A DNA stretch of 60,601 bases from Marinitenerispora sediminis (lineage in GTDB: Bacteria; Actinomycetota; Actinomycetes; Streptosporangiales; Streptosporangiaceae), in contig NZ_QEIO01000012.1 in the NCBI RefSeq assembly GCF_003336425.1, forward strand, positions 1 to 60,601, in the 5' to 3' direction. The translations under genes were made by a program, and so were the position numbers. Positions 43,991 through 52,903 of this stretch are shown in pieces. Every line of letters begins with the position of its first letter. Within the stretch, counting starts at the first letter, position 1. Below the pieces are notes generated by a model, which was not told where the DNA came from, ran no database searches, and saw nothing but the letters and a program-made list of their open reading frames with translations.

Positions 43991-44039
43991 GCACGGCCAA
44001 CCCCCGTGGGCGTGGACTCCCGAGGAAGGACGGACCCGC

Positions 44040-46094
44040 GTGAGCGCTTCCGCTCGCTATCCCTTCAGCGCGGTCGTCGGCATGGACGACCTCAAACTTG
44101 CCCTCCTGGTCAACGCGGTGTCGCCGTCCGTCGGCGGCGTGCTGGTACGCGGTGAGAAGGGCACCGCGAAATCCACGATCGTACGGGCCCTGGCGGCACT
44201 GCTGCCCGACATCGACGTCGTCACCGGCTGCCGCTTCGCCTGCGACACCGCCGAGCCCGACCCGGAGTGCCCCGACGGCCCGCACCCCGCCGATGCGCTC
44301 GCGCGGGTGCGCCCGGCCCGGCTGGTCGAGCTCCCGGTGGGGGCGAGCGAGGACCGGCTGCTCGGCTCGCTGGACATCGAACGCGCCCTCACCGAGGGCG
44401 TGAAGGCGTTCGAACCCGGTCTGCTGGCCGCCGCGCACCGCGGCGTGCTCTACGTGGACGAGGTCAACCTGCTGCACGACCACCTCGTGGACCTGCTGCT
44501 CGATGCCGCGGCCATGGGGACCTCGCACGTCGAGCGGGAGGGAGTGTCCGTCCGGCACGCCGCGCGGTTCCTGCTGGTGGGCACGATGAACCCCGAGGAG
44601 GGCGAGCTGCGGCCGCAGCTGCTCGACCGCTTCGGGCTGACGGTGGAGGTCGCCGCCACCCGCGACCCGGCCGAACGCGCCGAGGTCGTGCGCCGGCGCC
44701 TGGCCTACGAGGACGCGCCCGAGCGGTTCGCCGCGCAGCACGCCGCCGCCGAGGCCGACCTCGCCGCCCGCATCCGGGCCGCCCGCGACCGGCTGCCGGG
44801 GGTCGTGCTGACCGACGCCGCGCTGCGCCAGGTCACCGCGGTCTGCGCCGCCTTCGAGGTGGACGGGCTGCGCGCCGACCTCGTCACTGCCCGCACCGCC
44901 ATGGCGCTCGCGGCCTGGCGGGACCGAAGCGAGGTGACGGCCGAGGACGTGCGCGACGCCGCCCGGCTCGCCCTGCCGCACCGGCGGCGGCGCGACCCGT
45001 TCGACGCCCCCGACCTGGACGAGGACCGCCTCGCGGAGGCCCTGGAGCAGGCGGGTGAGTCCGACCCAAAAGGCCCTGACGGCGGTCCGGACGCCCCGGA
45101 GGACGGGGACGGTCCGGACCGCCGGGAACCCGGGGACGACGCCCCGGGGCAGGGGTGCGCCCCGCCCGACACGGCGGCCGGGAGCGGACCCGACGCCGGG
45201 CCGCCGCCCGGAACGGAGCGCGGCGAGGCGGGCACCGACGACGGACCGCGTCGCGGCGAGGGTCCGGCGCCGGAGGGGGGCCGCGCCGACCCGGACGAGC
45301 CCTACCGGCCGCGGCTGCTCCGCGTCCCGGGCCTGGGCGCCGGCACCCCCGGCCGGCGGTCCCGCGCCGCGACGCCGTTCGGACGCACGTCCGGCGCGCG
45401 CCCGCCCCGGGACCGGATCGGGCCGCTGCACCTGGCGGCCACGTTGCGCGCCGCCGCCCCGCACCAGCGCGCCCGGGGGCGGACCGGCCGCGGCCTGGTG
45501 CTCGCCCCCGGCGACCTTCGCGAGTCGGTACGGGAGGGCCGCGAGGGCAACCTCGTGCTGTTCTGCGTCGACGCCAGCGGTTCCATGGCGGCCCGCCAGC
45601 GCATGCGCGCCGTCAAGGGGGCCGTCCTCAGCCTGCTCCTGGACGCCTACCAGCGGCGGGACAAGGTCGGCCTGGTCACCTTCCGGGGCCGGGACGCCGA
45701 ACTGGCGCTGCCCCCGACCTCCTCGGTCGAGGCGGGCGCGCGCCGGCTGCGCGAACTGCGCACCGGCGGCCGGACCCCGCTGGCGGCCGGCCTGCTGCGC
45801 TGCGCCGACGTGCTGCGCGTGGAGCGCACCCGGGACCCGCGGCGGCGCCCGCTGCTCGTCGTGGTGACCGACGGAAGGGCGACGCACGGCGGCCTGGACA
45901 CCGCACTGCGCGCCGGCGCGTGGATCGGTGACCAGGGGGTCGAGAGCGTGGTCGTGGACTGCGAGTCCAGCCCGGTCCGGCTCGGCCTCGCCACCCGGCT
46001 CGCCGCGGCGCTGCGCGGCGAGGCCGTCCGCCTAGCCGACCTCCGCGCCGAGGCGCTGACCGGACTGGTGCGCCACACCCGCCGCGCCGCCTGA
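44040..46094 (+). CDS. Putative cobaltochelatase ATPase subunit (fused ChlI/ChlD type)
   Basis: 684 residues. The N-terminal AAA+ domain (ChlI/BchI-like) has Walker A GEKGTAKST (about 38-46), GRFACDT-type CRFACDT, and Walker B GVLYVDEVNLL near residue 138. A long acidic Pro/Gly-rich linker (about 335-430) joins a C-terminal von Willebrand A domain with MIDAS motif DASGSM near residue 512 and TDGRATHGG. It replaces separate CobS and CobT as the motor of the CobN chelatase. GTG start with AGGAAGGA upstream. First gene of the riboswitch-controlled unit; cobO follows after 71 bases. Confidence 0.93.
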   Translation: MSASARYPFSAVVGMDDLKLALLVNAVSPSVGGVLVRGEKGTAKSTIVRALAALLPDIDVVTGCRFACDTAEPDPECPDGPHPADALARVRPARLVELPVGASEDRLLGSLDIERALTEGVKAFEPGLLAAAHRGVLYVDEVNLLHDHLVDLLLDAAAMGTSHVEREGVSVRHAARFLLVGTMNPEEGELRPQLLDRFGLTVEVAATRDPAERAEVVRRRLAYEDAPERFAAQHAAAEADLAARIRAARDRLPGVVLTDAALRQVTAVCAAFEVDGLRADLVTARTAMALAAWRDRSEVTAEDVRDAARLALPHRRRRDPFDAPDLDEDRLAEALEQAGESDPKGPDGGPDAPEDGDGPDRREPGDDAPGQGCAPPDTAAGSGPDAGPPPGTERGEAGTDDGPRRGEGPAPEGGRADPDEPYRPRLLRVPGLGAGTPGRRSRAATPFGRTSGARPPRDRIGPLHLAATLRAAAPHQRARGRTGRGLVLAPGDLRESVREGREGNLVLFCVDASGSMAARQRMRAVKGAVLSLLLDAYQRRDKVGLVTFRGRDAELALPPTSSVEAGARRLRELRTGGRTPLAAGLLRCADVLRVERTRDPRRRPLLVVVTDGRATHGGLDTALRAGAWIGDQGVESVVVDCESSPVRLGLATRLAAALRGEAVRLADLRAEALTGLVRHTRRAA

Positions 46095-46165
46095 GCCCGC
46101 CCACTGTCCGGCCCGACCACGGCGCGCGGTCGGCGCGCCCGCAACCGACGAGGAGAACGACGCAC

Positions 46166-46768
46166 ATGCCGCAGGGCAGACCCGCCTACGTGCCCGACGA
46201 CGGGCTCACCACCCGCCAGCGCCGCAACCGGCCGCTGCTCATCGTGCACACGGGGGAGGGGAAGGGAAAGTCCACCGCCGCGTTCGGCCTGGCCACCCGG
46301 GGGTGGGCGCAGGGCTGGGACATCGGTGTCTTCCAGTTCGTCAAGTCGGCGAAGTGGCGTATCGGGGAGGAGAAGGCGCTGCGCGTCCTCGGCGAGTCCG
46401 GGGAGGGCGGCCGGGTGGCCTGGCACAAGATGGGCGAGGGCTGGTCCTGGATCCAGCGGCCGGGCACCGAGGCCGACCACGCGGCCGACGCCGCCGAGGG
46501 CTGGGCGCAGATCCGCCGCGACCTCGCGGCCGAGACCTACCGGCTGTACGTGCTGGACGAGTTCACCTACCCCATGAAGTGGGGCTGGGTCGACGTGGCG
46601 GAGGTCGTCGACACCCTGCGCGCCCGCCCGGGCGCCCAGCACGTCGTCATCACCGGCCGCGACGCCGACCCGCGGCTGCTGGAGGCGGCCGATCTGGTGA
46701 CGGAGATGGGCAAGGTGAAGCACCCCATGGACGCGGGGCAGAAGGGCCAGCGCGGCATCGAGTGGTGA
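46166..46768 (+). CDS. cobO: Cob(I)yrinic acid a,c-diamide adenosyltransferase
   Basis: 200 residues, CobA/CobO/BtuR family. The P-loop is GEGKGKST (residues 30-37); RGWAQGWDIGVFQFVKS and LDEFTYPMKWGWVD are family blocks. It transfers the adenosyl group of ATP to Co(I) of the corrin after cobalt insertion, so it follows logically the chelatase gene in the same transcript. GAGGAGAA lies upstream of the ATG. The operon is interrupted after it by the 46.8-48.3 kb accessory region. Confidence 0.96.
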   Translation: MPQGRPAYVPDDGLTTRQRRNRPLLIVHTGEGKGKSTAAFGLATRGWAQGWDIGVFQFVKSAKWRIGEEKALRVLGESGEGGRVAWHKMGEGWSWIQRPGTEADHAADAAEGWAQIRRDLAAETYRLYVLDEFTYPMKWGWVDVAEVVDTLRARPGAQHVVITGRDADPRLLEAADLVTEMGKVKHPMDAGQKGQRGIEW

Positions 46769-46838
46769 ACCCGCCCGGTCCTAGGGGAGCGCCTGTTACC
46801 CAGTCCGAATCGAGCACCATGTCCCGCCAGCGCCGAGG

Positions 46839-47290
46839 TCAGCTGATGGGGTGTTGGTGTTTGAACGTGTAGCGGTCGGCGGCGACGAGCTGGCGGGTGA
46901 CCTGTACAGGTCGGTTGTCGGAGTTGTAGGAAATGCGCCAGCGGCCGAGGAGCGGCGTGCCTTCGGCGATATACATCTGCTGGCGCTCGTCTGGGGTGGG
47001 CATGGTCGCGAAGACGGTCTCGTCGTAGCTGGCCAGGTCGAGTAGCGGGCGAATGGTGCCCGAGTCGTAGTGGCGGGCCTCGGCGAGAGGAGTGCCGCGC
47101 GCGATGTCGGCAGGATAGTAGGACTCGATCAGCCCGGCGGGGACGTCGTCGAGTCTGATGAGCCGGCGCCGAACAACGACAGACCCGCCGGCCTCGCTGC
47201 CCAGTCGGTCGGCGACCTCGGCGGGAGCAGGGATCTCGGTGACCTCCAGCAGATCATGACTCTCGGTGCCGGTGACATCTTCGATGAGGT
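46839..47290 (-). pseudogene. GntR-family regulator remnant: UTRA domain only
   Basis: The reading frame encodes a UTRA ligand-binding domain (LLEVTEIPAPAEVADRLG, VVVRRRLIRLDDVPAGLIESYYP, ending TRQLVAADRYTFKH), the C-terminal half of HutC-type GntR regulators. The winged-helix DNA-binding half is absent: upstream of about 47290 the frame runs into DNA that codes for an unrelated protein on the other strand. It therefore cannot act as a normal repressor. Codon use is less GC-biased than in the neighbours. Confidence 0.68.
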
Positions 47291-47705
47291 CACCGAGGTC
47301 GCGCTGACCGCGTTTCTGGTTGCCGCAGAGCAGGGGGACGCGGGCTGTGCGCAGGTCTGGTCGTCTTGGCTGGAGCGGGAAGGTCGCGAGACCTATGCCT
47401 ACCTGACCATTGACGAGCTGCTCACCGCATTCGCCGTCAACTCCGTCGAAGCAGACACCCCGCACGCATCCGTCCTGCTGCCCGCCCAGAAGAGCGACAT
47501 CCTTCGCAAAGAACGAAACTACTACAACAGATTCCTTGCGAAGAGGCTTGCCAACCCCTTGGTCGACGCCAAGCAGCTCGTCCTGTTCCAGAACATCGCC
47601 CTTGCTGACACCGAGAAACTTGACCAGTCACTGGAGGCGATTCAGAGATTCTGCAGTAAACCTAACCTCGCCCGAATCTACACGGCAGTCAACTCTCGGA
47701 GGTAA
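47256..47705 (+). CDS. Orphan, probably 5'-truncated gene upstream of CYTH
   Basis: 149 residues from the ATG at 47256, without a ribosome binding site. The first ~12 codons are antisense to the UTRA remnant, while the rest (LTAFLVAAEQGD, YAYLTIDELLTAFAVNS, RKERNYYNRFLAKRLANPL) is a helical, charged protein with a natural amino-acid mix. No family recognised. It ends in GGAGGTAA, which supplies the ribosome site of the CYTH gene, so the two were one operon. Most likely the 3' part of a longer gene cut at a recombination junction. Confidence 0.5.
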   Translation: MTLGAGDIFDEVTEVALTAFLVAAEQGDAGCAQVWSSWLEREGRETYAYLTIDELLTAFAVNSVEADTPHASVLLPAQKSDILRKERNYYNRFLAKRLANPLVDAKQLVLFQNIALADTEKLDQSLEAIQRFCSKPNLARIYTAVNSRR

Positions 47706-47712
47706 CCGCACC

Positions 47713-48327
47713 ATGCACGCCATTGAAGTCGAACGGAAACGCCGACTCCCAGGCACTGAAACGGGTGCTGTGGCGGCTCGGCTCGCCGCGCTGGGCTTCC
47801 ACCGGAAGGGGGCTTTCGTTGAGGTCGACACCTACTACAGCAGGCCCGACGCCGACTACCTGGAAACCGTGGAATGTCTGCGGGTACGCCAGCGCGACGG
47901 CTTCGCCGAGATCACCTACAAGCCCGCCTCGACCAGCGCCACTCATCGCCGGGACGGCATCATCGCCAAACCCGAGACCAACGTGATCCTCGCCGACGCG
48001 CACCAAGCCGAGGCCGCCAACCAGCTGCTGGCCGTCGTCGGCATGACGCCGCTGGCACGGGTGGAGAAGTCACGAACGCTGTACCGCCATCCCGACCGCG
48101 ATGACGTCACCATCAGCCTCGACGCCATCACCGACGTGGGAGTGTTCGTCGAGACCGAGGTCATCGCGACCGATACCATCGAGGCCGCGACGTGCCTCGA
48201 AGACCTTGAACGACAGTTGGGTTTCACGATCCTGCCGGTCGTCAGCTCGCCCTACCGCGACCTCGTCCTCCAACACGCGTCGCACGTGCCGTCATCCACC
48301 GTTCCCGGAGTCCTGCCGTCCGCGTGA
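47713..48327 (+). CDS. CYTH-domain (class IV adenylate cyclase-like) protein
   Basis: 204 residues. The N terminus carries the CYTH signature EXEXK (residues 5-9, EVERK), followed by a beta-tunnel pattern with YYSRPDADYL, CLRVRQRDGFAEITYKP and the late FVETEVIA metal-binding acidic strand. CYTH proteins act on triphosphates (adenylate cyclase, thiamine triphosphatase or inorganic triphosphatase). GGAGG at the end of the preceding frame positions translation. Lower GC bias than the cob genes around it suggests acquisition. Confidence 0.8.
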   Translation: MHAIEVERKRRLPGTETGAVAARLAALGFHRKGAFVEVDTYYSRPDADYLETVECLRVRQRDGFAEITYKPASTSATHRRDGIIAKPETNVILADAHQAEAANQLLAVVGMTPLARVEKSRTLYRHPDRDDVTISLDAITDVGVFVETEVIATDTIEAATCLEDLERQLGFTILPVVSSPYRDLVLQHASHVPSSTVPGVLPSA

Positions 48328-48400
48328 TATCCCATGCATCGTTCGACCTGGCCCCCGGAATAGGGTGAGGTTGGGACAGGGCGACAAGAGGAGAGATGGC

Positions 48401-49804
48401 GTGTCCAGCGTGCCCCGGATCGTCGTCGCCGCTCCGGCTTCGGGGAGCGGGAAGACGACCGTCGCCACCGGCCTCATGGCCGCCCTGGCCGCCCGGGGGG
48501 CGCGGGTATCCGGACACAAGATCGGCCCCGACTACATCGACCCCGGCTACCACGCCCTCGCCACCGGCCGGCCGCCGCGCAACCTCGACCCCGTCCTGTG
48601 CGGTGCGGGCCGCGTGGTCCCGCTGTTCCGGTACGGCTCCGCCGGCGCCGACATCGCGGTGATCGAGGGGGTGATGGGCCTCTTCGACGGCGCCGCCGAG
48701 CCCGAGCACTTCCACGGTCCCGGCGACTTCGGTTCCACGGCGCACGTCGCGCACCTGCTGGACGCACCCGTCGTCCTCGTGGTGGACGCCGCCCGCACCA
48801 GCCGGTCCGCGGCGGCGCTGGTGCACGGCTTCCGCAGCTACGATCCGCGCGTCCGCGTCGTCGGGGTGATCCTCAACCAGGTGGCCTCCGACCGCCACGA
48901 GCAGCTACTGCGGTCCGCCCTGGAGGACGTGGGGACGCCCGTCCTCGGCGCCCTCCGGCGCACCGACGCCGTCGCCGCCCCCTCGCGCCACCTCGGCCTG
49001 GTCCCGGCGGCCGAGCGCTCGGAGCGGGCGCGCGCGGCCGTCGCCCGGCTGGGCGAGCTGGTCGCGCGGTCCTGCGACCTGGACGCGATCACCGCCGCGG
49101 CGCGCACCGCGCCGCCGCTGGCCGGCGCCGTGTGGGATCCGGCGGCGGAGCTGGCGGCACAGCCGGGGACCGCGCCGGCAGCGGGGGCCGCACCACGGGT
49201 GGCCGTCGCCGGCGGACCGGCGTTCACCTTCGGCTACACCGAGAACTCCGAACTGCTGCGCGCGGGGGGCGCGGAGGTGGTCGCGGTCGACCCGATGTCC
49301 GACGAGAAGCTGCCCGACGGCACCTCGGCGCTGGTGGTCGGCGGCGGCTTCCCCGAGGTGCACGCCGCCGAGCTCTCCGCGAACGAACCGCTCCGGCACG
49401 CCGTGGCCGGCTTCGCCGCCGGCGGCGGCCCGGTGGTCGGCGAGTGCGCCGGGCTGCTGTACCTGTGCCGCACCCTGGACGGGGCGCCCATGTGCGGGGT
49501 GCTGCCCGCCGACGCGCGGATGACCGACCGGCTCACGCTCGGCTACCGCGCCGCGGTCGCCGTCCGCGACTCCGTGCTGGCCCCGGCCGGGACCCGGGTG
49601 GCGGGCCACGAGTTTCACCGGACGACCGTCGCCCCGGCCCACGGCGCGGTCCCGGCGTGGCAGTGGCGCGGCGGGTCGCCGTCCGGGTTCGCCGGTCCCG
49701 CACTGAACGCCTCCTACCTGCACCTGCACTGGGCGGGCGCGCCGCACCTGGCGGCCCGGCTCCTCTCCGCCGCGCGTTGGCACGCGGGAAGGGACACCGC
49801 ATGA
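48401..49804 (+). CDS. cobB: Hydrogenobyrinic acid a,c-diamide synthase (CobB/CbiA)
   Basis: 467 residues. The N-terminal ATP-binding domain has ASGSGKTT (residues 13-20) and KIGPDYIDPGYH; the C-terminal glutamine amidotransferase domain has FTFGYTENSELL and the nucleophile segment GECAGLLYL. It amidates carboxyls a and c of the corrin ring with glutamine and ATP, just before the CobN chelatase step. GTG start with AAGAGGAGAGA upstream. It overlaps the next gene (ATGA). Confidence 0.94.
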   Translation: MSSVPRIVVAAPASGSGKTTVATGLMAALAARGARVSGHKIGPDYIDPGYHALATGRPPRNLDPVLCGAGRVVPLFRYGSAGADIAVIEGVMGLFDGAAEPEHFHGPGDFGSTAHVAHLLDAPVVLVVDAARTSRSAAALVHGFRSYDPRVRVVGVILNQVASDRHEQLLRSALEDVGTPVLGALRRTDAVAAPSRHLGLVPAAERSERARAAVARLGELVARSCDLDAITAAARTAPPLAGAVWDPAAELAAQPGTAPAAGAAPRVAVAGGPAFTFGYTENSELLRAGGAEVVAVDPMSDEKLPDGTSALVVGGGFPEVHAAELSANEPLRHAVAGFAAGGGPVVGECAGLLYLCRTLDGAPMCGVLPADARMTDRLTLGYRAAVAVRDSVLAPAGTRVAGHEFHRTTVAPAHGAVPAWQWRGGSPSGFAGPALNASYLHLHWAGAPHLAARLLSAARWHAGRDTA

Positions 49805-50376
49805 CCGAACCGCCGTCCGTGTTCCCGATGGTGGTCCTGGAGACCGAGCGCCTCATCATGCGGGCGTTCACCGATGCCGACATCGAGGACGTCTACCTCG
49901 CCGTCTCCCACCCGAGCACCCAGGTGTGGCTGCCGCTTCCGGCCCCCGGGCAGCCCTACACGCTCGCCGACGCCGCGGAGTGGTGCCGGGTTCGGGCCCC
50001 CGAGGCGCGGGCGAGCGGCGACGGCCAGCAGTGGGCGGTGCTGGAACGCGGGACGGGAGGCTTCGTGGGGGCCTGCGGGCTGCTGCGGACGCTGTGGCGG
50101 GCCCAGGTGACCGAGGTGGGCTACTGGCTGGCCCCGTGGCAGCGGGGCAAGGGGTACGCCACGGAGGCGGTGGCCGCGGTCGCGCGGTGGGCGCTCCGCG
50201 ATCTCGGCTTCGAGCGGCTGGAGCTCAAGGCGGCCGTGGGCAACACCGCGTCCCGGCGCGTCGCGGAGAAGGCCGGCTTCGTGTACGAGGGGGTGGAGCG
50301 CAACGCGATGCCGCTGCACGAGGGCCGCACCGACCTCGCGGTGTACAGCCTGATCCCCGGGGATGTGCGGTGGTGA
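49801..50376 (+). CDS. GNAT-family acetyltransferase (RimJ/RimL type)
   Basis: 191 residues. Typical RimJ-like pattern: LETERLIMRAFTDADIEDVY at the start, VGYWLAPWQRGKGYATEAV (acetyl-CoA loop), and NTASRRVAEKAGFVYEGV near the end. It acetylates a protein terminus or small amine. It is translationally coupled to cobB by an ATGA overlap, although no B12-related role is known for it. Confidence 0.88.
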   Translation: MTEPPSVFPMVVLETERLIMRAFTDADIEDVYLAVSHPSTQVWLPLPAPGQPYTLADAAEWCRVRAPEARASGDGQQWAVLERGTGGFVGACGLLRTLWRAQVTEVGYWLAPWQRGKGYATEAVAAVARWALRDLGFERLELKAAVGNTASRRVAEKAGFVYEGVERNAMPLHEGRTDLAVYSLIPGDVRW

Positions 50377-50379
50377 CGC

Positions 50380-51142
50380 CGGGGCCCGTGCCAGAGGTTC
50401 CCGAAGACGCTGGTGAACGTAGGGGCGGCGCGCCGTGCGGCCAGGTCCTCGCGCTGGAGACCCCCGTGGACGGTGGCGCCCTCCCTGCCGTCGATGTGCG
50501 GGAGCCAGTCAGTGAGCAGCATCCAGTCCTCGACCGGCAGCTGAGACCACACTGCCCCCGCCCCGGACGCCCGCTTCGGCAGCCCGCGCCGCGCGCCGCA
50601 CGAGACGGTCGAGCGTATTGAGGTGGCCGGGCAGCGGCGCGCTGTGGGGCGCCGCGGGGAGCTCGACCGCGCGGTGGCGGGGGCAGGGAGACACCGGATA
50701 CCGTCCGCAGCCGCCCTGCGGACCCGCCTCGACGATCGGCCGGTAGCCCTCCGTCTCGAACCAGGCCCAGGAGTCCTTGTCGCGCTCTTCGACGGCCCTA
50801 ACGGCGGGCATGTACCCCACCTCGCCCATGTCGGCGCGATCGCCGTCGTCCTCGGAGAAGGCGACGAGCAGCAGGTGGCCGTCGGGCGGCAGGGGGAGGC
50901 CGGCCGCGGCGCCGGGCAGCGCCGCGAGGTCGATGGAGGCGACGAAGGGGGGAAGGGCTCCGGGATTCCGGGGGAAGCGGCAGCGGACCGCCGAACCCGC
51001 CCACGACAGGCCCGTCGCCCTCCGGCGCCAGTGTCGCGCGGGGCGGGCGTGTCCATCCACCGCTCGACGTCGTCGGCGGGGACACCCGTGCGAGCGCCGT
51101 GCCGCGGAAGGGGGCCGGCCTGGCGCGCGTCTCGGGACTCAT
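50380..51142 (-). pseudogene. DUF1963 (YwqG-like) pseudogene with multiple frameshifts
   Basis: Consecutive family blocks are found in order but in different minus-strand frames: GVPADDVERWMD, then DGPVVGGFGGPLPLP, then PFVASIDLAALPG with LPPDGHLLLVAFSEDD and GEVGYMPA, then WMLLTDWLPHIDGREGATVH and REDLAARR. At least three frame changes are needed, so it cannot be translated as one protein. It lies antisense between the cobB-GNAT pair and cobI. A structurally intact relative sits at 5.9-7.1 kb. Confidence 0.7.
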
Positions 51143-51350
51143 GGCGTCCCCATAGAGCCGGGGTCGGTCTTCTCCGGCCCGCGAGGCCGCCGCAGGCCGC
51201 GGCGCCGCGGCGGTCGGCCGCGACGCGCGAGCCGGGTACCGGCTCCGCCCCGCCGCACGCGAAGCCGGGCACCCTTCCGGCCGGGCCGGCGTCCACCGCC
51301 GATAGCCTGGCCGGCGGACGCGGCGGACAGCATCAGGAAGCGCGGTGGGC

Positions 51351-52106
51351 ATGGGAACAGGCCCGGGAGCGGGGAAGCGGCTGGTCGGGGTCGGTGTCGG
51401 CCCGGGGGATCCCGAGCTGGTCACGGTCCGGGCCGTTCGGCGGCTGCGGGAGGCCGACGTCGTCCTGGTGCCGGTCATGGCGCCGGACGAACCCGGGCGG
51501 GCCGAGGCCACCGTGCGCTGCTATGTGCCTGACGGCCGGATCGAACGCGTGGTGTTCGCCCTCAACGACCGGGGCGGCGGCCGCAGCGCGCGCCGGGTCC
51601 GGGCGTGGGAGGAGGCGGCGCGCACCGTCCTCCGGCACTTCGGCGCTGGCGCGGCGAGCGTCGCCTTCGCCACCATCGGCGACCCCAACATCTACTCCAC
51701 CTTCGGCTACCTCGCCCAGACGGTGCGGGAGACTGCCCCGGGCGCCGAGATCGAGACGGTCGCCGGCATCACCGCCATGCAGGACCTGGCCACGCGCTCC
51801 GGCACCGTGCTGGTGGAGGGGAGCGAGCCGCTCACCCTCCTCCCGGTCACCGCCGGGGTGCGGCGGCTGCGGGAGGCGCTGGACGGCGACGCCACGGTGG
51901 TCGCCTACAAGTTCGGCCGTCACGCCCCGGACGTGCGGGAGGCGCTGCGCGAGTCGGGCCGGCTCGCCGGCGCCGTCCACGGCTCGCGGCTCGGGCTGCC
52001 GGACGAGCGGATCGCGCCGGCCGCCGAACTCGGCCGCGCGCCGCTGCCGTACCTGTCGACATTGATCGTGCCCGCCCGGCGCACGGAGCGGGGAGGGAAG
52101 CTGTGA
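51351..52106 (+). CDS. cobI: Precorrin-2 C20-methyltransferase
   Basis: 251 residues, SAM-dependent tetrapyrrole methylase fold: GVGVGPGDPELVTVRAVRRL at the start, FATIGDPNIYSTFGYL (the GDP-type loop) and VAGITAMQDLA. It methylates precorrin-2 at C20. The ATG at 51351 has AGGAAG ten bases upstream; a GTG at 51345 is possible. TAGCCT at 51304 may be the -10 box of this transcript. It overlaps cobM (GTGA). Confidence 0.94.
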   Translation: MGTGPGAGKRLVGVGVGPGDPELVTVRAVRRLREADVVLVPVMAPDEPGRAEATVRCYVPDGRIERVVFALNDRGGGRSARRVRAWEEAARTVLRHFGAGAASVAFATIGDPNIYSTFGYLAQTVRETAPGAEIETVAGITAMQDLATRSGTVLVEGSEPLTLLPVTAGVRRLREALDGDATVVAYKFGRHAPDVREALRESGRLAGAVHGSRLGLPDERIAPAAELGRAPLPYLSTLIVPARRTERGGKL

Positions 52107-52903
52107 CCGGGAAGGTGACCTTCGTCGGGGCGGGACCGGGGGCGGCCGACCTGCTCACCGTCCGGGCGGTCCGCGCGATCGAGGCGGCTGACGTGGTGGT
52201 CTGGGCGGCCAGCCTGGTCCACCCCGACGTGCTGGAGCACGCCCGCCCCGACGCCGAGATCGTCGACTCCGCGAAGCTTGCGATGGAGGGCGTGCTGCCC
52301 TACTACCGCCGGGCGGCCGACGAGGGGATCCGCGTCGCGCGGCTGCACTCCGGGGACCCGGCCCTGTGGGGCGCCATGCAGGAGCAGCTGGAGCGCTGCC
52401 GCGAGCTGGGCGTGCCGACCGAGGTCATCCCGGGCGTGTCGAGCTTCAGCGCCGTGGCGGCGCTGGTCCAGCGCGAACTGACCGTCCCGGAGGTGGCCCA
52501 GTCGGTGGTCCTCACGCGGCTCGGCGGCGGCAAGACGCCGATGCCGCCCGGTGAGGAGGTGCGCGAGTTCGCGCGGCACGGCACCACGATGGCGCTGTTC
52601 CTCTCGGCCGCCCGCTCCGGGCAGCTCCAGCAGGAGCTGCTGGCCGGCGGGTACCCGCCCGAGACGCCGTGCGTGGTCGCCTACCAGGCCACCTGGCCGG
52701 ACGAGCTGGTGCTGCGCTGCACGCTCGGCGAACTGGAGGCCGCCATCAAGCGGCACCGGCTGTGGAAGCACACCCTGGTGCTCGTCGGCCCCGCCCTGGA
52801 GGCGGGCGGCACTCGGTCGCACCTGTACCACCCCGGCCACTTCCACGAGCACCGGCGCGCCGATCCCGAGGCGCGCCGAGCCCTGCGGGACCGGCGGGCA
52901 TGA
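52103..52903 (+). CDS. cobM: Precorrin-4 C11-methyltransferase
   Basis: 266 residues, tetrapyrrole methylase family, CobM/CbiF type: TFVGAGPGAADLLTVRAVRA, LHSGDPALWGAMQEQL, VIPGVSSFSAVAA, QSVVLTRLGGGKTPMP and a C-terminal HLYHPGHFHEHR typical of CbiF/CobM. It methylates C11. GTG start within the cobI stop; its own stop overlaps cbiD (ATGA). Confidence 0.95.
   Translation: MTGKVTFVGAGPGAADLLTVRAVRAIEAADVVVWAASLVHPDVLEHARPDAEIVDSAKLAMEGVLPYYRRAADEGIRVARLHSGDPALWGAMQEQLERCRELGVPTEVIPGVSSFSAVAALVQRELTVPEVAQSVVLTRLGGGKTPMPPGEEVREFARHGTTMALFLSAARSGQLQQELLAGGYPPETPCVVAYQATWPDELVLRCTLGELEAAIKRHRLWKHTLVLVGPALEAGGTRSHLYHPGHFHEHRRADPEARRALRDRRA

Noticed and set aside
46839-48327. Insertion sequence or prophage as cause of the cobO-cobB interruption
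   Set aside because: No transposase, integrase, terminal inverted repeats or attachment duplication could be seen; only gene fragments remain.
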